A DNA stretch of 26,219 bases from JAURVT01 sp049059935 (GTDB lineage: Bacteria; Actinomycetota; Actinomycetes; Propionibacteriales; Nocardioidaceae): the NCBI RefSeq assembly GCF_049059935.1, contig NZ_JBMGQR010000059.1:1-26219 (forward strand), written 5' to 3'. Below, in pieces: positions 8,509 through 15,800 of this stretch; the first letter of the stretch is position 1, and every line of letters begins with the position of its first letter. The position numbers and the translations under genes were made by a program. The notes under the pieces were generated by a model. That model made no database searches. It saw only the letters and a program-made list of their open reading frames with translations, and was not told the DNA's origin.

Positions 8509-10011
8509 TCAGGGGTCGGCGCGCTCGACGCGGAGTCGCTCGGGCGTGTGCAGGCGCACCATGGTGCGCGCCACGTTGGACGGCGTGCGGTGCTGCGTCA
8601 GCAGCGAGACGCCGATCATCAGGCCGAAGCCCAGTGGCACCGACCAGGCGGCGGGCTGGGCGAGCAGCACCTGCCACCACGCGTCCCCGGTGCCCGTCGC
8701 GATCGTGGCCGCGACTGCGCCGCCCGCGGCGGCGCCGCCGCCGACGAGCCCCGCCACGGCACCGGGCGCGGTCAGCCGCCGCCACCAGATGCCCAGCACG
8801 AGCAGCGGGCAGAACGTGGACGCGGCCACCGCGAAGGCGAAGCCCACCGAGCTGGCCACCGGGATCGAGTCGGTGCCCAGCGCGAGCGCCAGTGGCACCA
8901 CCACCGACAGCGCCGCCGCGACCCGGAAGGCGGCCACGCCGCCGAGCCGCCGCCCGAGGACGTCCTGCGCGACGACGCCGGCCACCGACATCGTCAGCCC
9001 CGACGAGGTCGACAGGAACGCGGCGAACGCGCCGGCGACCAGGAGCGCGGCGAGGAGGTCGCCGAGGCCGCCGCCGACGACGCGCCCCGGCAGCTCGAGC
9101 ACGACGATGTCGCTGCGTCCGTCGGCCACGAGGTCGGAGGCGTAGACGCGGCCGAGCACGCCGTAGACGCCGGGGAGCAGGTAGAACGCCCCCAGCAGGC
9201 CGAGCACCAGCAGCGTGGTGCGGCGGGCCGCACCCCCGTCGGGGTTGGTGTAGAAGCGGACGACGACGTGCGGCAGGCCCATGGTGCCGAGGAACGTCGC
9301 GAGGATGATGGAGTAGACGGCGTAGAGGCCGGGTCCGCCACCCTCGAGGGGTCGCACCCACGACCCGCTCGCACCCGCGGCCGTCGGGCCGGGGGCGCCG
9401 TCGCCGAACCAGGCGGCGACGCACAGGACGAGCGGCACGAGCAGGGCGGTGAGCTTGAGCCAGTACTGGAACGCCTGGACGAAGGTGATGCTCCGCATGC
9501 CCCCGGACACGACGTTGGCGACGACGACCACGGCGACCACCACGCTGCCCACCCAGGTGGGTGCGCCGGTGACCGAGCGCAGGGTCAGGCCGGCGCCCTG
9601 GAACTGCGGCATCAGGTACAGCCACCCCACCACGACGACCATCGCGCTGGCCACGCGCCGCACGGTGCGGGACTGCAGGCGCACCTCGGTGAAGTCGGGG
9701 ATCGTGTACGCGCCCGAGCGGCGCAGGGGTGCGGCGACGAGCACGAGCAGCAGCAGGTAGCCGGCCGTCCAGCCCACGGGGTACCAGAGCATGTCGACGC
9801 CGGCGACCAGGACGAGTCCCGCGACGCCGAGGAAGGACGCGGCCGACAGGTACTCGCCGCCGATCGCCGAGCCGTTGAGGAACGGGCTGACCGACCGGGA
9901 CGCGACGTAGAAGTCGCTGGTGGTGCGGCTGAACCGCAGCCCGTAGGCACCGATGGCCAGCGTCGCCACCGACACCAGGGCGACGGCGACGACGCCGTAG
10001 GTGGCGCTCAC
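8509..10011 (-). CDS. Second solute:sodium symporter family transporter
   Basis: 500 residues with about 13 hydrophobic segments. SSS signatures are present: DFYVASRSVSPFLNGSAIGGEYLSAASFLG, SGGMRSITFVQAFQYWLK and GLPHVVVRFYTNPDGGAARR, placing it near the ActP branch but clearly distinct from the transporter at 5361-6992. The C-terminus ends with a short soluble tail. It is the last gene of an operon with a LytTR regulator and a small membrane protein. That arrangement is typical of actinobacterial ActP-like transporters under two-component control. The substrate is likely a short carboxylate, but this is an inference from family membership. Confidence 0.88.
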   Translation of the reverse strand: MSATYGVVAVALVSVATLAIGAYGLRFSRTTSDFYVASRSVSPFLNGSAIGGEYLSAASFLGVAGLVLVAGVDMLWYPVGWTAGYLLLLVLVAAPLRRSGAYTIPDFTEVRLQSRTVRRVASAMVVVVGWLYLMPQFQGAGLTLRSVTGAPTWVGSVVVAVVVVANVVSGGMRSITFVQAFQYWLKLTALLVPLVLCVAAWFGDGAPGPTAAGASGSWVRPLEGGGPGLYAVYSIILATFLGTMGLPHVVVRFYTNPDGGAARRTTLLVLGLLGAFYLLPGVYGVLGRVYASDLVADGRSDIVVLELPGRVVGGGLGDLLAALLVAGAFAAFLSTSSGLTMSVAGVVAQDVLGRRLGGVAAFRVAAALSVVVPLALALGTDSIPVASSVGFAFAVAASTFCPLLVLGIWWRRLTAPGAVAGLVGGGAAAGGAVAATIATGTGDAWWQVLLAQPAAWSVPLGFGLMIGVSLLTQHRTPSNVARTMVRLHTPERLRVERADP

Positions 10012-10014
10012 GCG

Positions 10015-10386
10015 TCAGGGCCGCTCGACGAGGTCGGCGAAGTCGCGCTCGGCCCGCTCGGACGCGCGGACGTAGGCCCACCCCAGGGCGAACAGGGGCG
10101 GGTAGACGCCGGCGCCGAGGATCACCCAGGCGAGCGGGACGCCGGCCAGGCGCCACGCGAACAGCTCGGGGTAGGCCGCGAACGCGAGCGGCAGCGCGCC
10201 GATCGTCGTGGCGAGCGCGAGGACGGTGAGGAGCGCGAGACGCAGCTGCGTCCGCACCAGGGAGCGCATGTAGACCTCGCCGACGCCCGTGGACTCGTCG
10301 ATCTCCTGCTCGACCGACCGGCGCTGCAGGGGGCGCGCGCGGGTGCGGGGGCTCGTGACGCGGACCCGGCGCGGGGTCTCGGTCAC
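10015..10386 (-). CDS. Small two-helix membrane protein, accessory subunit of the second symporter
   Basis: 123 residues from GTG 10386, overlapping the response regulator stop by four bases and ending three bases before the symporter start. A basic, Arg-rich N-terminal 45 residues are followed by two hydrophobic segments (about 49-70 and 78-104) and an acidic tail (ERAERDFADLVERP). The size, two-helix plan and position copy those of DUF485 proteins, but the sequence is not close to the one at 6989-7327. It may be a divergent member with an added cytoplasmic N-terminus. Function unknown; presumably assists or stabilises the transporter. Confidence 0.8.
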   Translation of the reverse strand: MTETPRRVRVTSPRTRARPLQRRSVEQEIDESTGVGEVYMRSLVRTQLRLALLTVLALATTIGALPLAFAAYPELFAWRLAGVPLAWVILGAGVYPPLFALGWAYVRASERAERDFADLVERP

Positions 10387-11138
10387 GGCCGGGCGCCCTC
10401 GGGGGCGGGACGGCCGAGCAGCTCGCGCAGCTCACGGGCGTGGCGGCGGGCGACCTGCAGCTCGACGGCGTCGTCGCCGTGGCGCACGACCACCGAGCAG
10501 CGTCCGGTCGACGCCCGCAGCTCGACGACGTCGGCCAGGCCCACCACCAGGCTGCGGTGGATGCGGACGAAGCCGGCGCCGTCCCACGCCTCGGCGAGCG
10601 TCGTGAGCGGCAGCCGGACGAGGTGCGAGCCCCCGTCGCGGGTGTGCAGGCGCACGTAGTCGCCCTGGGCCTCGACGTACGCGACGTCGGCGCGCGGGAC
10701 GAAGCGGGTGACGCCGCCGAGCTCGACCGGGATCGTCTCGTGGGCGGTGGCGACGCGCGGGGCCTCGCCGCCCGCGGCGAGCACACGTCGCACGGCCTCG
10801 GCCAGCCGCTCCTCGCTGACGGGCTTGAGCAGGTAGTCGACGGCGTGGATCTCGAACGCGTCGACGGCGTGGTCGTCGTGGGCGGTCACGAACACCACCC
10901 GCGGCGGTCGTCGGAACTGTGCGAGCACCCGGGCGACGTCCAGGCCGCTCATGCCGGGCATGGCGATGTCGAGGAAGACCGCGTCGACGTCGCCGTCCTG
11001 CAGCGCGGCCAGCGCGGCGGGGCCGGACGTCGCCGACCGCACCTCGCCGACGCGGTCGTCGCGGCCCAGCAGCCACACCAGCTCGTCCAGCACGGGCTGC
11101 TCGTCGTCCACCACCAGGACGCGCAGCACCTCGCTCAT
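10383..11138 (-). CDS. LytTR-family two-component response regulator
   Basis: 251 residues from ATG 11138. The receiver domain spans residues 5-120 with acidic pair Asp11-Asp12, phosphoacceptor Asp57 (FLDIAMPGMSG), conserved Thr85 and Lys105 (LLKPV). The C-terminal LytTR DNA-binding domain covers about 138-240, with the typical YVEAQGDYVRLHT and FVRIHRSLVV motifs. The frame is open well beyond the start, but TAGACT seven bases before the ATG and the absence of a ribosome site argue for a leaderless start here. It heads the operon of the second symporter and probably activates it. Its likely histidine kinase, a LytS-type protein, lies at 15801-16979, separated by unrelated genes. Confidence 0.92.
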   Translation of the reverse strand: MSEVLRVLVVDDEQPVLDELVWLLGRDDRVGEVRSATSGPAALAALQDGDVDAVFLDIAMPGMSGLDVARVLAQFRRPPRVVFVTAHDDHAVDAFEIHAVDYLLKPVSEERLAEAVRRVLAAGGEAPRVATAHETIPVELGGVTRFVPRADVAYVEAQGDYVRLHTRDGGSHLVRLPLTTLAEAWDGAGFVRIHRSLVVGLADVVELRASTGRCSVVVRHGDDAVELQVARRHARELRELLGRPAPEGARP

Positions 11139-11145
11139 GCGGCGC

Positions 11146-11151
11146 AGTCTA
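11146..11151 (-). promoter_or_regulatory. Leaderless -10 box of the LytTR regulator
   Basis: TAGACT on the minus strand, followed by 7 bases and ATG 11138, so transcription should start at or next to the A of the start codon. Confidence 0.55.
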
Positions 11152-11175
11152 GGCCCGCCGCCCGGGTGTCCTCCT

Positions 11176-11247
11176 CCGTCCGCGATCCGATGGGTTGGCG
11201 GGGTTCTGACCGCCGGGAACCCCCAGAACCCATCGGACCGCGGACGG
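11176..11247. terminator. Long hairpin after the biotin transporter operon
   Basis: Arms 11176-11196 and 11227-11247 pair at 20 of 21 positions. Inside, a second stem GGGGTTC (11200-11206) with GAACCCC (11217-11223) closes a 10-base loop. It lies 11 bases past the bioN stop on the minus strand and upstream of the LytTR promoter, so it should insulate the two operons. The stem is far longer than a terminator needs. Confidence 0.65.
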
Positions 11248-11257
11248 GAGGGGGCGT

Positions 11258-11875
11258 TCAGTCGTCGCCGAGGCCGCGGGCGGCGAGGGCGTCGCCGGTG
11301 GTGCGGGCGCGTCCGACGGTGCGCACCACCATCGGGACGAGCAGGGCGCGCGGGTCGCGCTCGAGGCCGCGCGCCTTCGCGGCCTGACGGGTCTCGACGG
11401 CCACCTCGAGCACCTGCGGGATCGCACGGATCGTCAGCGCCATCGCGAATGCGACGCGCTCGGGGCTGACGCCGAACCGGCGCAGCGGCCCGCAGGCGCG
11501 GGCGATCGCGTCGACCGTCGCGTCGGTGGGCGTCGTGGCGGTGACGACGGTGGCGGCGAGCACGAGCGAGAGCAGGTCGGCCACCACCTCGACGGCGACG
11601 AGGGGGCCGAGGCGCCACAGCTGGATGCCGCCGAGCACGACGGCGACGAGGAGGATCGGCCGGAGCGCGCGCAGCGTCCGGCGCGTGCCCGTGCGGCTCA
11701 CGCACGCCAGCGCCACCGCGAGCGCCAGCAGCGCCAGCCCCGAGACGGGGCCGCGCAGCACCACGACCACGACGCCCATGACGGCGAGGCCGAGCAGCTT
11801 GGCGCCGACGGGCGCGCGGTGCAGCGGCGTGGTGCCGGGGCGGTAGAGGCCGAGGAGCGTCTGGGGCGCGCTCAC
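11258..11875 (-). CDS. bioN: ECF transporter transmembrane coupling protein (BioN/EcfT)
   Basis: 205 residues with four to five hydrophobic segments. The N-terminus GLYRPGTTPLHRAPVGAKLLGL is the family hallmark of EcfT/CbiQ proteins. The C-terminal coupling helix contains the Ala-Arg-Gly type motifs AKARGLERD and DALAARGLG that dock on the ATPase. The start at 11875 overlaps the bioM stop by four bases. Together with bioM and bioY it forms an energy-coupling-factor transporter for biotin. At 205 residues it is shorter than dedicated EcfT proteins and typical of BioN. Confidence 0.92.
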   Translation of the reverse strand: MSAPQTLLGLYRPGTTPLHRAPVGAKLLGLAVMGVVVVVLRGPVSGLALLALAVALACVSRTGTRRTLRALRPILLVAVVLGGIQLWRLGPLVAVEVVADLLSLVLAATVVTATTPTDATVDAIARACGPLRRFGVSPERVAFAMALTIRAIPQVLEVAVETRQAAKARGLERDPRALLVPMVVRTVGRARTTGDALAARGLGDD

Positions 11876-12567
11876 GTCGCGTCGACCTCGGCGCAGTAGC
11901 GGGCGACGGCCTCGGCGGGGTCGCCGTCGTGCACCACGGCACCGTCGGCGACGACCAGCACGCGGTCGCAGCGGGCGGCGAGGTCGAGGTCGTGCGTGAC
12001 GAGCACCAGCTGCTGGCGCAGGCCGAGCAGGGCGTCGCCGACCGCGCGGGTGTTGCGACGGTCGAGCAGCGTGGTGGGCTCGTCGGCCACCACCACGTCG
12101 GGGCCAGCGGCCAGCACCCCGGCGAGCGCGAGCATCTGCTTCTGCCCACCCGAGAGCGACTGGACGCTGACGTCGGCGAGGTGCCCGAGCCCGTACCCGT
12201 CCAGCACCACGACGGCGCGGGCGCGGCGCTCGTCCGCGTCCTTGACGGTGCGGCGCAGCGACAGGGCGACGTCCTCGGCGGCGGTGGGCATGACGAGCTG
12301 GGCGCCCGGGTCGGTGAACACGAACCCGACCCGGCGACGGACGGCGGCGCCGTCGCGCACCGTGTCGAGGCCGTCGACGGTGACGGTGCCCGCGGCGGGC
12401 TCGACGAGCCCGTTGAGCAGGCGGGCGAGCGTGGACTTGCCCGAGCCGTTGGCGCCGACGAACGCGATGCGGTGCTCGGTCAGCGTCAGCGACGTGCGCT
12501 GCAGGATGACGACGTCGTCGTCACCGGGTGCGGTGACGACGACGTCGCGCAGGGCGAGCTCGGGCAC
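11872..12567 (-). CDS. bioM: ECF transporter ATPase (BioM/EcfA)
   Basis: 231 residues from GTG 12567, three bases after the bioY stop. ABC ATPase motifs are complete: Walker A GANGSGKST at about residues 38-46, Q-loop region FTDPGAQLV, signature LSGGQKQ, Walker B VVVADEPTTLLD and switch histidine in LVTHD. The product hydrolyses ATP on the inner face of the membrane to drive biotin uptake through BioY and BioN. There is one ATPase gene only, so it should act as a homodimer as in other BioMNY systems. Confidence 0.93.
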   Translation of the reverse strand: MPELALRDVVVTAPGDDDVVILQRTSLTLTEHRIAFVGANGSGKSTLARLLNGLVEPAAGTVTVDGLDTVRDGAAVRRRVGFVFTDPGAQLVMPTAAEDVALSLRRTVKDADERRARAVVVLDGYGLGHLADVSVQSLSGGQKQMLALAGVLAAGPDVVVADEPTTLLDRRNTRAVGDALLGLRQQLVLVTHDLDLAARCDRVLVVADGAVVHDGDPAEAVARYCAEVDAT

Positions 12568-12570
12568 GCG

Positions 12571-13164
12571 TCAGCGTCGACGCGGCAGCAGGTCGGGGAA
12601 GGCACGGTGGACGCTGACGGCGACGACGGCCACGAGCGCGCACTTGACCAGGTCACCCGGCCAGAACGGCAGGTCGTACAGCACGGCCTGGCCGAACGAC
12701 GTCTCGGGGATGCGCAGCCACAGGCCGACGATGCCCATCGGGTGGATGAACACGACGCTGCCGGCGAGCACGCAGGCGAAGACGAGGGGGATGCTCGCGA
12801 CGACGCGCTGACGGGGCAGGCGCTCGACCAGGAAGCCGATCAGCAGGGTGGCGAACGGCCACGCGAGGATGTAGCCGACCGACGGGCCGGCGAGCACGGC
12901 CAGGCCGCCCGCGCCGCCGGAGAAGATCGGCAGGCCGGCGAGCCCGAGCACGACGTACAGCAGGACGGCGAGCGTCCCGCGACGGGCACCGAGCACCGCG
13001 GCGCCCAGCCCGATCGCGAAGGTCTGCAGCGTGATCGGCACCCCGCTGCCGAGGGGGATGCCGGGGATCAGGGCGCAGGTGGCGGTGAGCGCCGCGAAGA
13101 ACGCGACGAGCGCGAGGTCGGCCGGCGCGAGGCGGCGCGCGGGACGCGTCGGGGTGGTGGTCAT
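12571..13164 (-). CDS. bioY: Biotin-binding membrane component BioY
   Basis: 197 residues from ATG 13164, with GAAGG 6 bases upstream. The frame stays open for 27 more codons, but those would cross the operator region. Six hydrophobic segments are seen. The BioY signatures are present: IPGIPLGSGVPITLQTF near the N-terminus, then GLAGLPIFSGGAGGLAVLAGPSVGYILAWPFA. The protein binds biotin in the membrane and is energised by BioM and BioN. It is the first gene of the operon, and two tandem BioQ-type operators lie just upstream. No biotin synthesis genes are in the window, which would fit a biotin scavenger, but they may lie elsewhere. Confidence 0.95.
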   Translation of the reverse strand: MTTTPTRPARRLAPADLALVAFFAALTATCALIPGIPLGSGVPITLQTFAIGLGAAVLGARRGTLAVLLYVVLGLAGLPIFSGGAGGLAVLAGPSVGYILAWPFATLLIGFLVERLPRQRVVASIPLVFACVLAGSVVFIHPMGIVGLWLRIPETSFGQAVLYDLPFWPGDLVKCALVAVVAVSVHRAFPDLLPRRR

Positions 13165-13189
13165 GACGGCCTTCGGGCTCGAGCGGACC

Positions 13190-13217
13190 TGAACGCTGTT
13201 CAGGTGAACGGCGTTCA
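13190..13217. promoter_or_regulatory. Tandem BioQ-type operators between bioY and bioQ
   Basis: Two palindromes, TGAACGCTGTTCA (13190-13202) and TGAACGGCGTTCA (13205-13217), are centred 15 bases apart. They match the TGAAC-N3-GTT half-site pattern reported for BioQ in Corynebacterium. The sequence AGGTTAGGGT at 13217-13226 offers overlapping divergent -10 boxes (TAACCT for bioY, TAGGGT for bioQ), so a bound repressor would block both genes. Confidence 0.75.
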
Positions 13218-13262
13218 GGTTAGGGTCGGCCCCGACCGGTGTCAACGACGAGGGGACCTGCC

Positions 13263-13862
13263 GTGCGTCACAGCCGCGCCGACGTGGTGAGCCGTGCGCT
13301 CGCCGTCCTCGACCGCTACGGCCTGGCCGACCTGACGATGCGCCGGCTCGCGTCCGAGCTCGACGTGCGGCCGAGCGCGCTGTACTGGCACGTGGCCAGC
13401 AAGCAGGAGCTGCTCGCCGCCGTCGCCGACGAGCTGCTGGCGCGCGGCGCGCGTCCGGCCCCGCCCGCCCGCACCGCGTGGGACGACCTCGTGCGCCACC
13501 ACGCGTCCGTCCTGCGCGACGCGGTGCTCGCCTACCGCGACGGCGCCGAGGTGGTGGCCACCACGCGTGCCTTCGGGATGGGCGCGCGGCAGCCGTTCGA
13601 CGACCTCGTCGCCGCGCTGTCCGGCGGCTGCGACCCCGACGTCGCCCACGGCGCCGCCACCACCTTGTGGCACTTCGTCCTCGGCCACGCCGGCGACGAG
13701 CAGACCCAGCTCCAGGCCGGCAGCGCGGGCGCCGTCACGGGCGTCGAGGAACCGGCGTCGGCGGACGGGTCCGACGTGGCGAGCTCGGCCACCGCGTCCT
13801 TCGACCTCGGCGTCGACCTCATCGTCGCCGGCGTCCGCGCCCGGGCCCCCACCCCCACCTGA
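13263..13862 (+). CDS. bioQ: TetR-family biotin regulator (BioQ-like)
   Basis: 199 residues from GTG 13263, chosen because AGGGGA ends 6 bases upstream; an in-frame GTG at 13239 lacks a ribosome site. The N-terminal TetR helix-turn-helix is clear: ALAVLDRYGLADLTMRRLASELDV followed by SALYWHVASKQELL at about residues 35-49. The rest is the helical ligand and dimer domain, with an acidic, low-complexity stretch near residues 160-180. It is divergent from bioY with tandem TGAAC-N3-GTTCA operators between them. This arrangement and operator type identify it as BioQ, the repressor of biotin genes in many actinobacteria; it should also repress itself. The ligand signal is not known from sequence. 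Confidence 0.85.
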   Translation: MRHSRADVVSRALAVLDRYGLADLTMRRLASELDVRPSALYWHVASKQELLAAVADELLARGARPAPPARTAWDDLVRHHASVLRDAVLAYRDGAEVVATTRAFGMGARQPFDDLVAALSGGCDPDVAHGAATTLWHFVLGHAGDEQTQLQAGSAGAVTGVEEPASADGSDVASSATASFDLGVDLIVAGVRARAPTPT

Positions 13863-13870
13863 CCGCGGGG

Positions 13871-15328
13871 CTACCAGGAGGCGTGGAGGGGGCGGCCCTC
13901 GTCGTAGCCGGCGACGCTCTGCTGGCCGACGACGGCGCGCTCGTGCAGCTCGTCGACGGTGCGGGCGCCGGCGTACGTCGCCGCCGAGCGGACGCCGGCG
14001 ACGATCTGGTCGACGAGGTCCTCGACGCCGGGGCGGTCGGGGTCGAGGAACATCCGCGACGAGCTGATGCCCTCCTCGAACAGCGCCATCCGGGCGCGCT
14101 CGAAGCCGGCGGCGTCGCGGGTGCGGTTGGAGACGGCGCGGGCCGAGGCCATGCCGAACGACACCTTGTACGGACGGCCGTCGGCGTCCGCGCGCAGGTC
14201 GCCGGGGCTCTCGTACGTGCCGGCGAACCACGACCCGATCATCACGCTGGCCGCCCCGGCCGCCAGGGCGAGCGCGACGTCGCGCGGGTAGCGGACGCCG
14301 CCGTCGGCCCAGACGTGGGCGCCGGCCGCACGGGCCGCCTCGGCGCACTCGAGCACGGCGGAGAACTGCGGACGGCCGACGCCGGTCATCATCCGGGTGG
14401 TGCACATGGCACCCGGGCCCACGCCGACCTTGACGATGTCGGCGCCGGCCGCGACGAGGTCGGTGGCACCCTCGGCCGACACGACGTTGCCCGCCGCCAT
14501 CGGCACCCGACGTCCGGTGGCGTCGGCGTGCGCGTCGCGCGCGGCGCGGACCAGCGGCAGCGCGTCGACCATCTTCTGCTGGTGCCCGTGCGCGGTGTCG
14601 ACGACGAGCACGTCGACGCCCGCCTCCAGCAGCGCGGTGGTCTTGGCCGTGACGTCGCCGTTGATGCCCACGGCCGCGCCGACGAGCAGCGCGCCGGCGG
14701 CGTCGAGGGCGGGGGAGTAGATGGTCGAGCGCAGCGCGCCGGTGCGCGTCATCACGCCGAGCAGCGTGCCGCCGTCGAGCACGGGCGCGTACTCGAGGTG
14801 ACGGCCGGCGAGCGCGTCGAACATGTCCTGCGGGCCCTGGGCGGCGTCGAGGGTGAGCATGTCGCTGCTCATCACCTCATGGACCTGGGTGAACCGGTCG
14901 ACCTCGATGCCGTCGCGCTCGGTGACGACGCCGAGCGGCTTGCCGTCGCGGACGACGAGCACCGCGCCGTGGGCGCGCTTGGGCAGCAGGCCCAGCGCCT
15001 CGCCGACGGTGGTGTCGGGGGTGACGGTGACCGGGGTGTCGAAGACGGGGTGCGCGGCCTTGACGCGGCGGACGGCGTCGGCGACGACCGGCAGCGGGAT
15101 GTCCTGGGGGATGATCGCGACGCCACCGCGCCGGGCCACGGTCTCGGCCATCCGCCGGCCCGACACGGCCGTCATGTTGGACACCACGAGCGGCAGCGTG
15201 GTGCCGAGCCCGTCGGGCGTGGTCAGGTCGACGTCCAGGCGCGAGGCGACGTCGGAGCGCGCCGGCACCATGAAGACGTCGCTGTACGTGAGGTCGTGCT
15301 GGGGCTGACGGTCGTGGAGGAATCGCAC
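13871..15328 (-). CDS. guaB1: GuaB1 family IMP dehydrogenase-related protein (GMP reductase with CBS domains)
   Basis: 485 residues from GTG 15328. An IMPDH/GMPR barrel is interrupted by two CBS domains at about residues 95-215 (MSSDMLTLDAAQ marks the second). Barrel motifs include SNMTAVSG, the NAD(P) and phosphate segments VVDTAHGHQQKM and AAGNVV, the active-site Cys309 loop GPGAMCTTRMMTG, and YKVSFGMAS near the C-terminus. This is the actinobacterial GuaB1 branch. The mycobacterial enzyme has been shown to be a GMP reductase (GMP + NADPH to IMP + ammonia) tuned by ATP/GTP through its CBS domains, not an IMP dehydrogenase. It follows the ClgR-like gene after a hairpin and has its own leaderless-type promoter. 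Confidence 0.93.
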   Translation of the reverse strand: MRFLHDRQPQHDLTYSDVFMVPARSDVASRLDVDLTTPDGLGTTLPLVVSNMTAVSGRRMAETVARRGGVAIIPQDIPLPVVADAVRRVKAAHPVFDTPVTVTPDTTVGEALGLLPKRAHGAVLVVRDGKPLGVVTERDGIEVDRFTQVHEVMSSDMLTLDAAQGPQDMFDALAGRHLEYAPVLDGGTLLGVMTRTGALRSTIYSPALDAAGALLVGAAVGINGDVTAKTTALLEAGVDVLVVDTAHGHQQKMVDALPLVRAARDAHADATGRRVPMAAGNVVSAEGATDLVAAGADIVKVGVGPGAMCTTRMMTGVGRPQFSAVLECAEAARAAGAHVWADGGVRYPRDVALALAAGAASVMIGSWFAGTYESPGDLRADADGRPYKVSFGMASARAVSNRTRDAAGFERARMALFEEGISSSRMFLDPDRPGVEDLVDQIVAGVRSAATYAGARTVDELHERAVVGQQSVAGYDEGRPLHASW

Positions 15329-15334
15329 CCGGCG

Positions 15335-15340
15335 ACCCTA
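15335..15340 (-). promoter_or_regulatory. Leaderless -10 box of guaB1
   Basis: TAGGGT, then 6 bases, then GTG 15328, with no ribosome site between. Confidence 0.55.
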
Positions 15341-15372
15341 CCGCCGCGCGAAACCCCTCGGAGTGGCGCGAG

Positions 15373-15391
15373 GACCCTCTCGCGGAGGGTC
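15373..15391 (-). terminator. Hairpin overlapping the clgR stop codon
   Basis: GACCCTC (15373-15379), a 5-base loop and GAGGGTC (15385-15391). It overlaps the last bases of the ClgR-like gene and ends 33 bases before the guaB1 -10 box on the minus strand. Confidence 0.5.
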
Positions 15392-15722
15392 AGGCGGCGA
15401 GCGCGACGACGCCGGCGGGCGTGGGCGCGGTGGCCCGCTCGTGCGCGGCCAGGACCAGCGTGGCCTGGTGGACGAGGTCGAGCATGCGCAGGCCGAGGGC
15501 GTGGCAGACCGCTCCGAGCACCTCCGAGGAGGGCTCCTTGTGGCCGCGCTCGATCTCGGACAGGTAGGCCAGGGAGACGGTGGACGCCGACGCCAGCTCG
15601 CGCAGCGTCATGCCCTTCTCGGACCGCGTGCGGCGCAGCAGCGCGCCGAACACCTCCCGCAGGAGGGGCTCGTCCCGGCTCGCGTCGTGCGCGGGTGCGG
15701 TGGGCAGGGCGGTGACCGTCAT
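15390..15722 (-). CDS. clgR: ClgR-like XRE-family transcriptional regulator
   Basis: 110 residues. The helix-turn-helix at about residues 37-75 reads LRELASASTVSLAYLSEIERGHKEPSSEVL, which closely follows ClgR (Rv2745c in M. tuberculosis), the activator of Clp protease genes and stress functions. The N-terminal 20 residues are poorly conserved, and the C-terminal tail after AHERATA is variable. There is no ribosome site; TAGGCT six bases before the ATG indicates a leaderless mRNA. A near-consensus ClgR box at 15773-15790 suggests self-activation. In other genomes clgR often sits by recA or pspA; neither is here, so this may be a paralogue of the main ClgR. Confidence 0.8.
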   Translation of the reverse strand: MTVTALPTAPAHDASRDEPLLREVFGALLRRTRSEKGMTLRELASASTVSLAYLSEIERGHKEPSSEVLGAVCHALGLRMLDLVHQATLVLAAHERATAPTPAGVVALAA

Positions 15723-15728
15723 GGACCG

Positions 15729-15734
15729 AGCCTA
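15729..15734 (-). promoter_or_regulatory. Leaderless -10 box of the clgR-like gene
   Basis: TAGGCT, six bases, then ATG 15722, with no Shine-Dalgarno sequence. Confidence 0.55.
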
Positions 15735-15772
15735 TGACCGTCCACCGACAGCGACCAGGAGACCGGGCCACC

Positions 15773-15790
15773 GTTCGCTCAGGGCGGAAC
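15773..15790. promoter_or_regulatory. Candidate ClgR box upstream of the clgR-like gene
   Basis: GTTCGCTCAGGGCGGAAC agrees at 16 of 18 positions with the ClgR pattern GTTCGCY-N4-RGCGAAC as I recall it from Streptomyces and Corynebacterium. It lies about 40 bases upstream of the -10 box, a position suited to activation. Confidence 0.5.
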
Positions 15791-15800
15791 GGCGCGCCCG

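Noticed and set aside
10383..12149. 588-codon frame that would fuse a bioM-region peptide to the LytTR regulator
   Set aside because: The upstream part is out of frame with bioM and bioN and crosses a terminator hairpin; the regulator starts at 11138.
13871..15328. Calling this gene the main IMP dehydrogenase GuaB
   Set aside because: Sequence features fit the GuaB1 branch, whose mycobacterial member is a GMP reductase; the name IMPDH would mislead.
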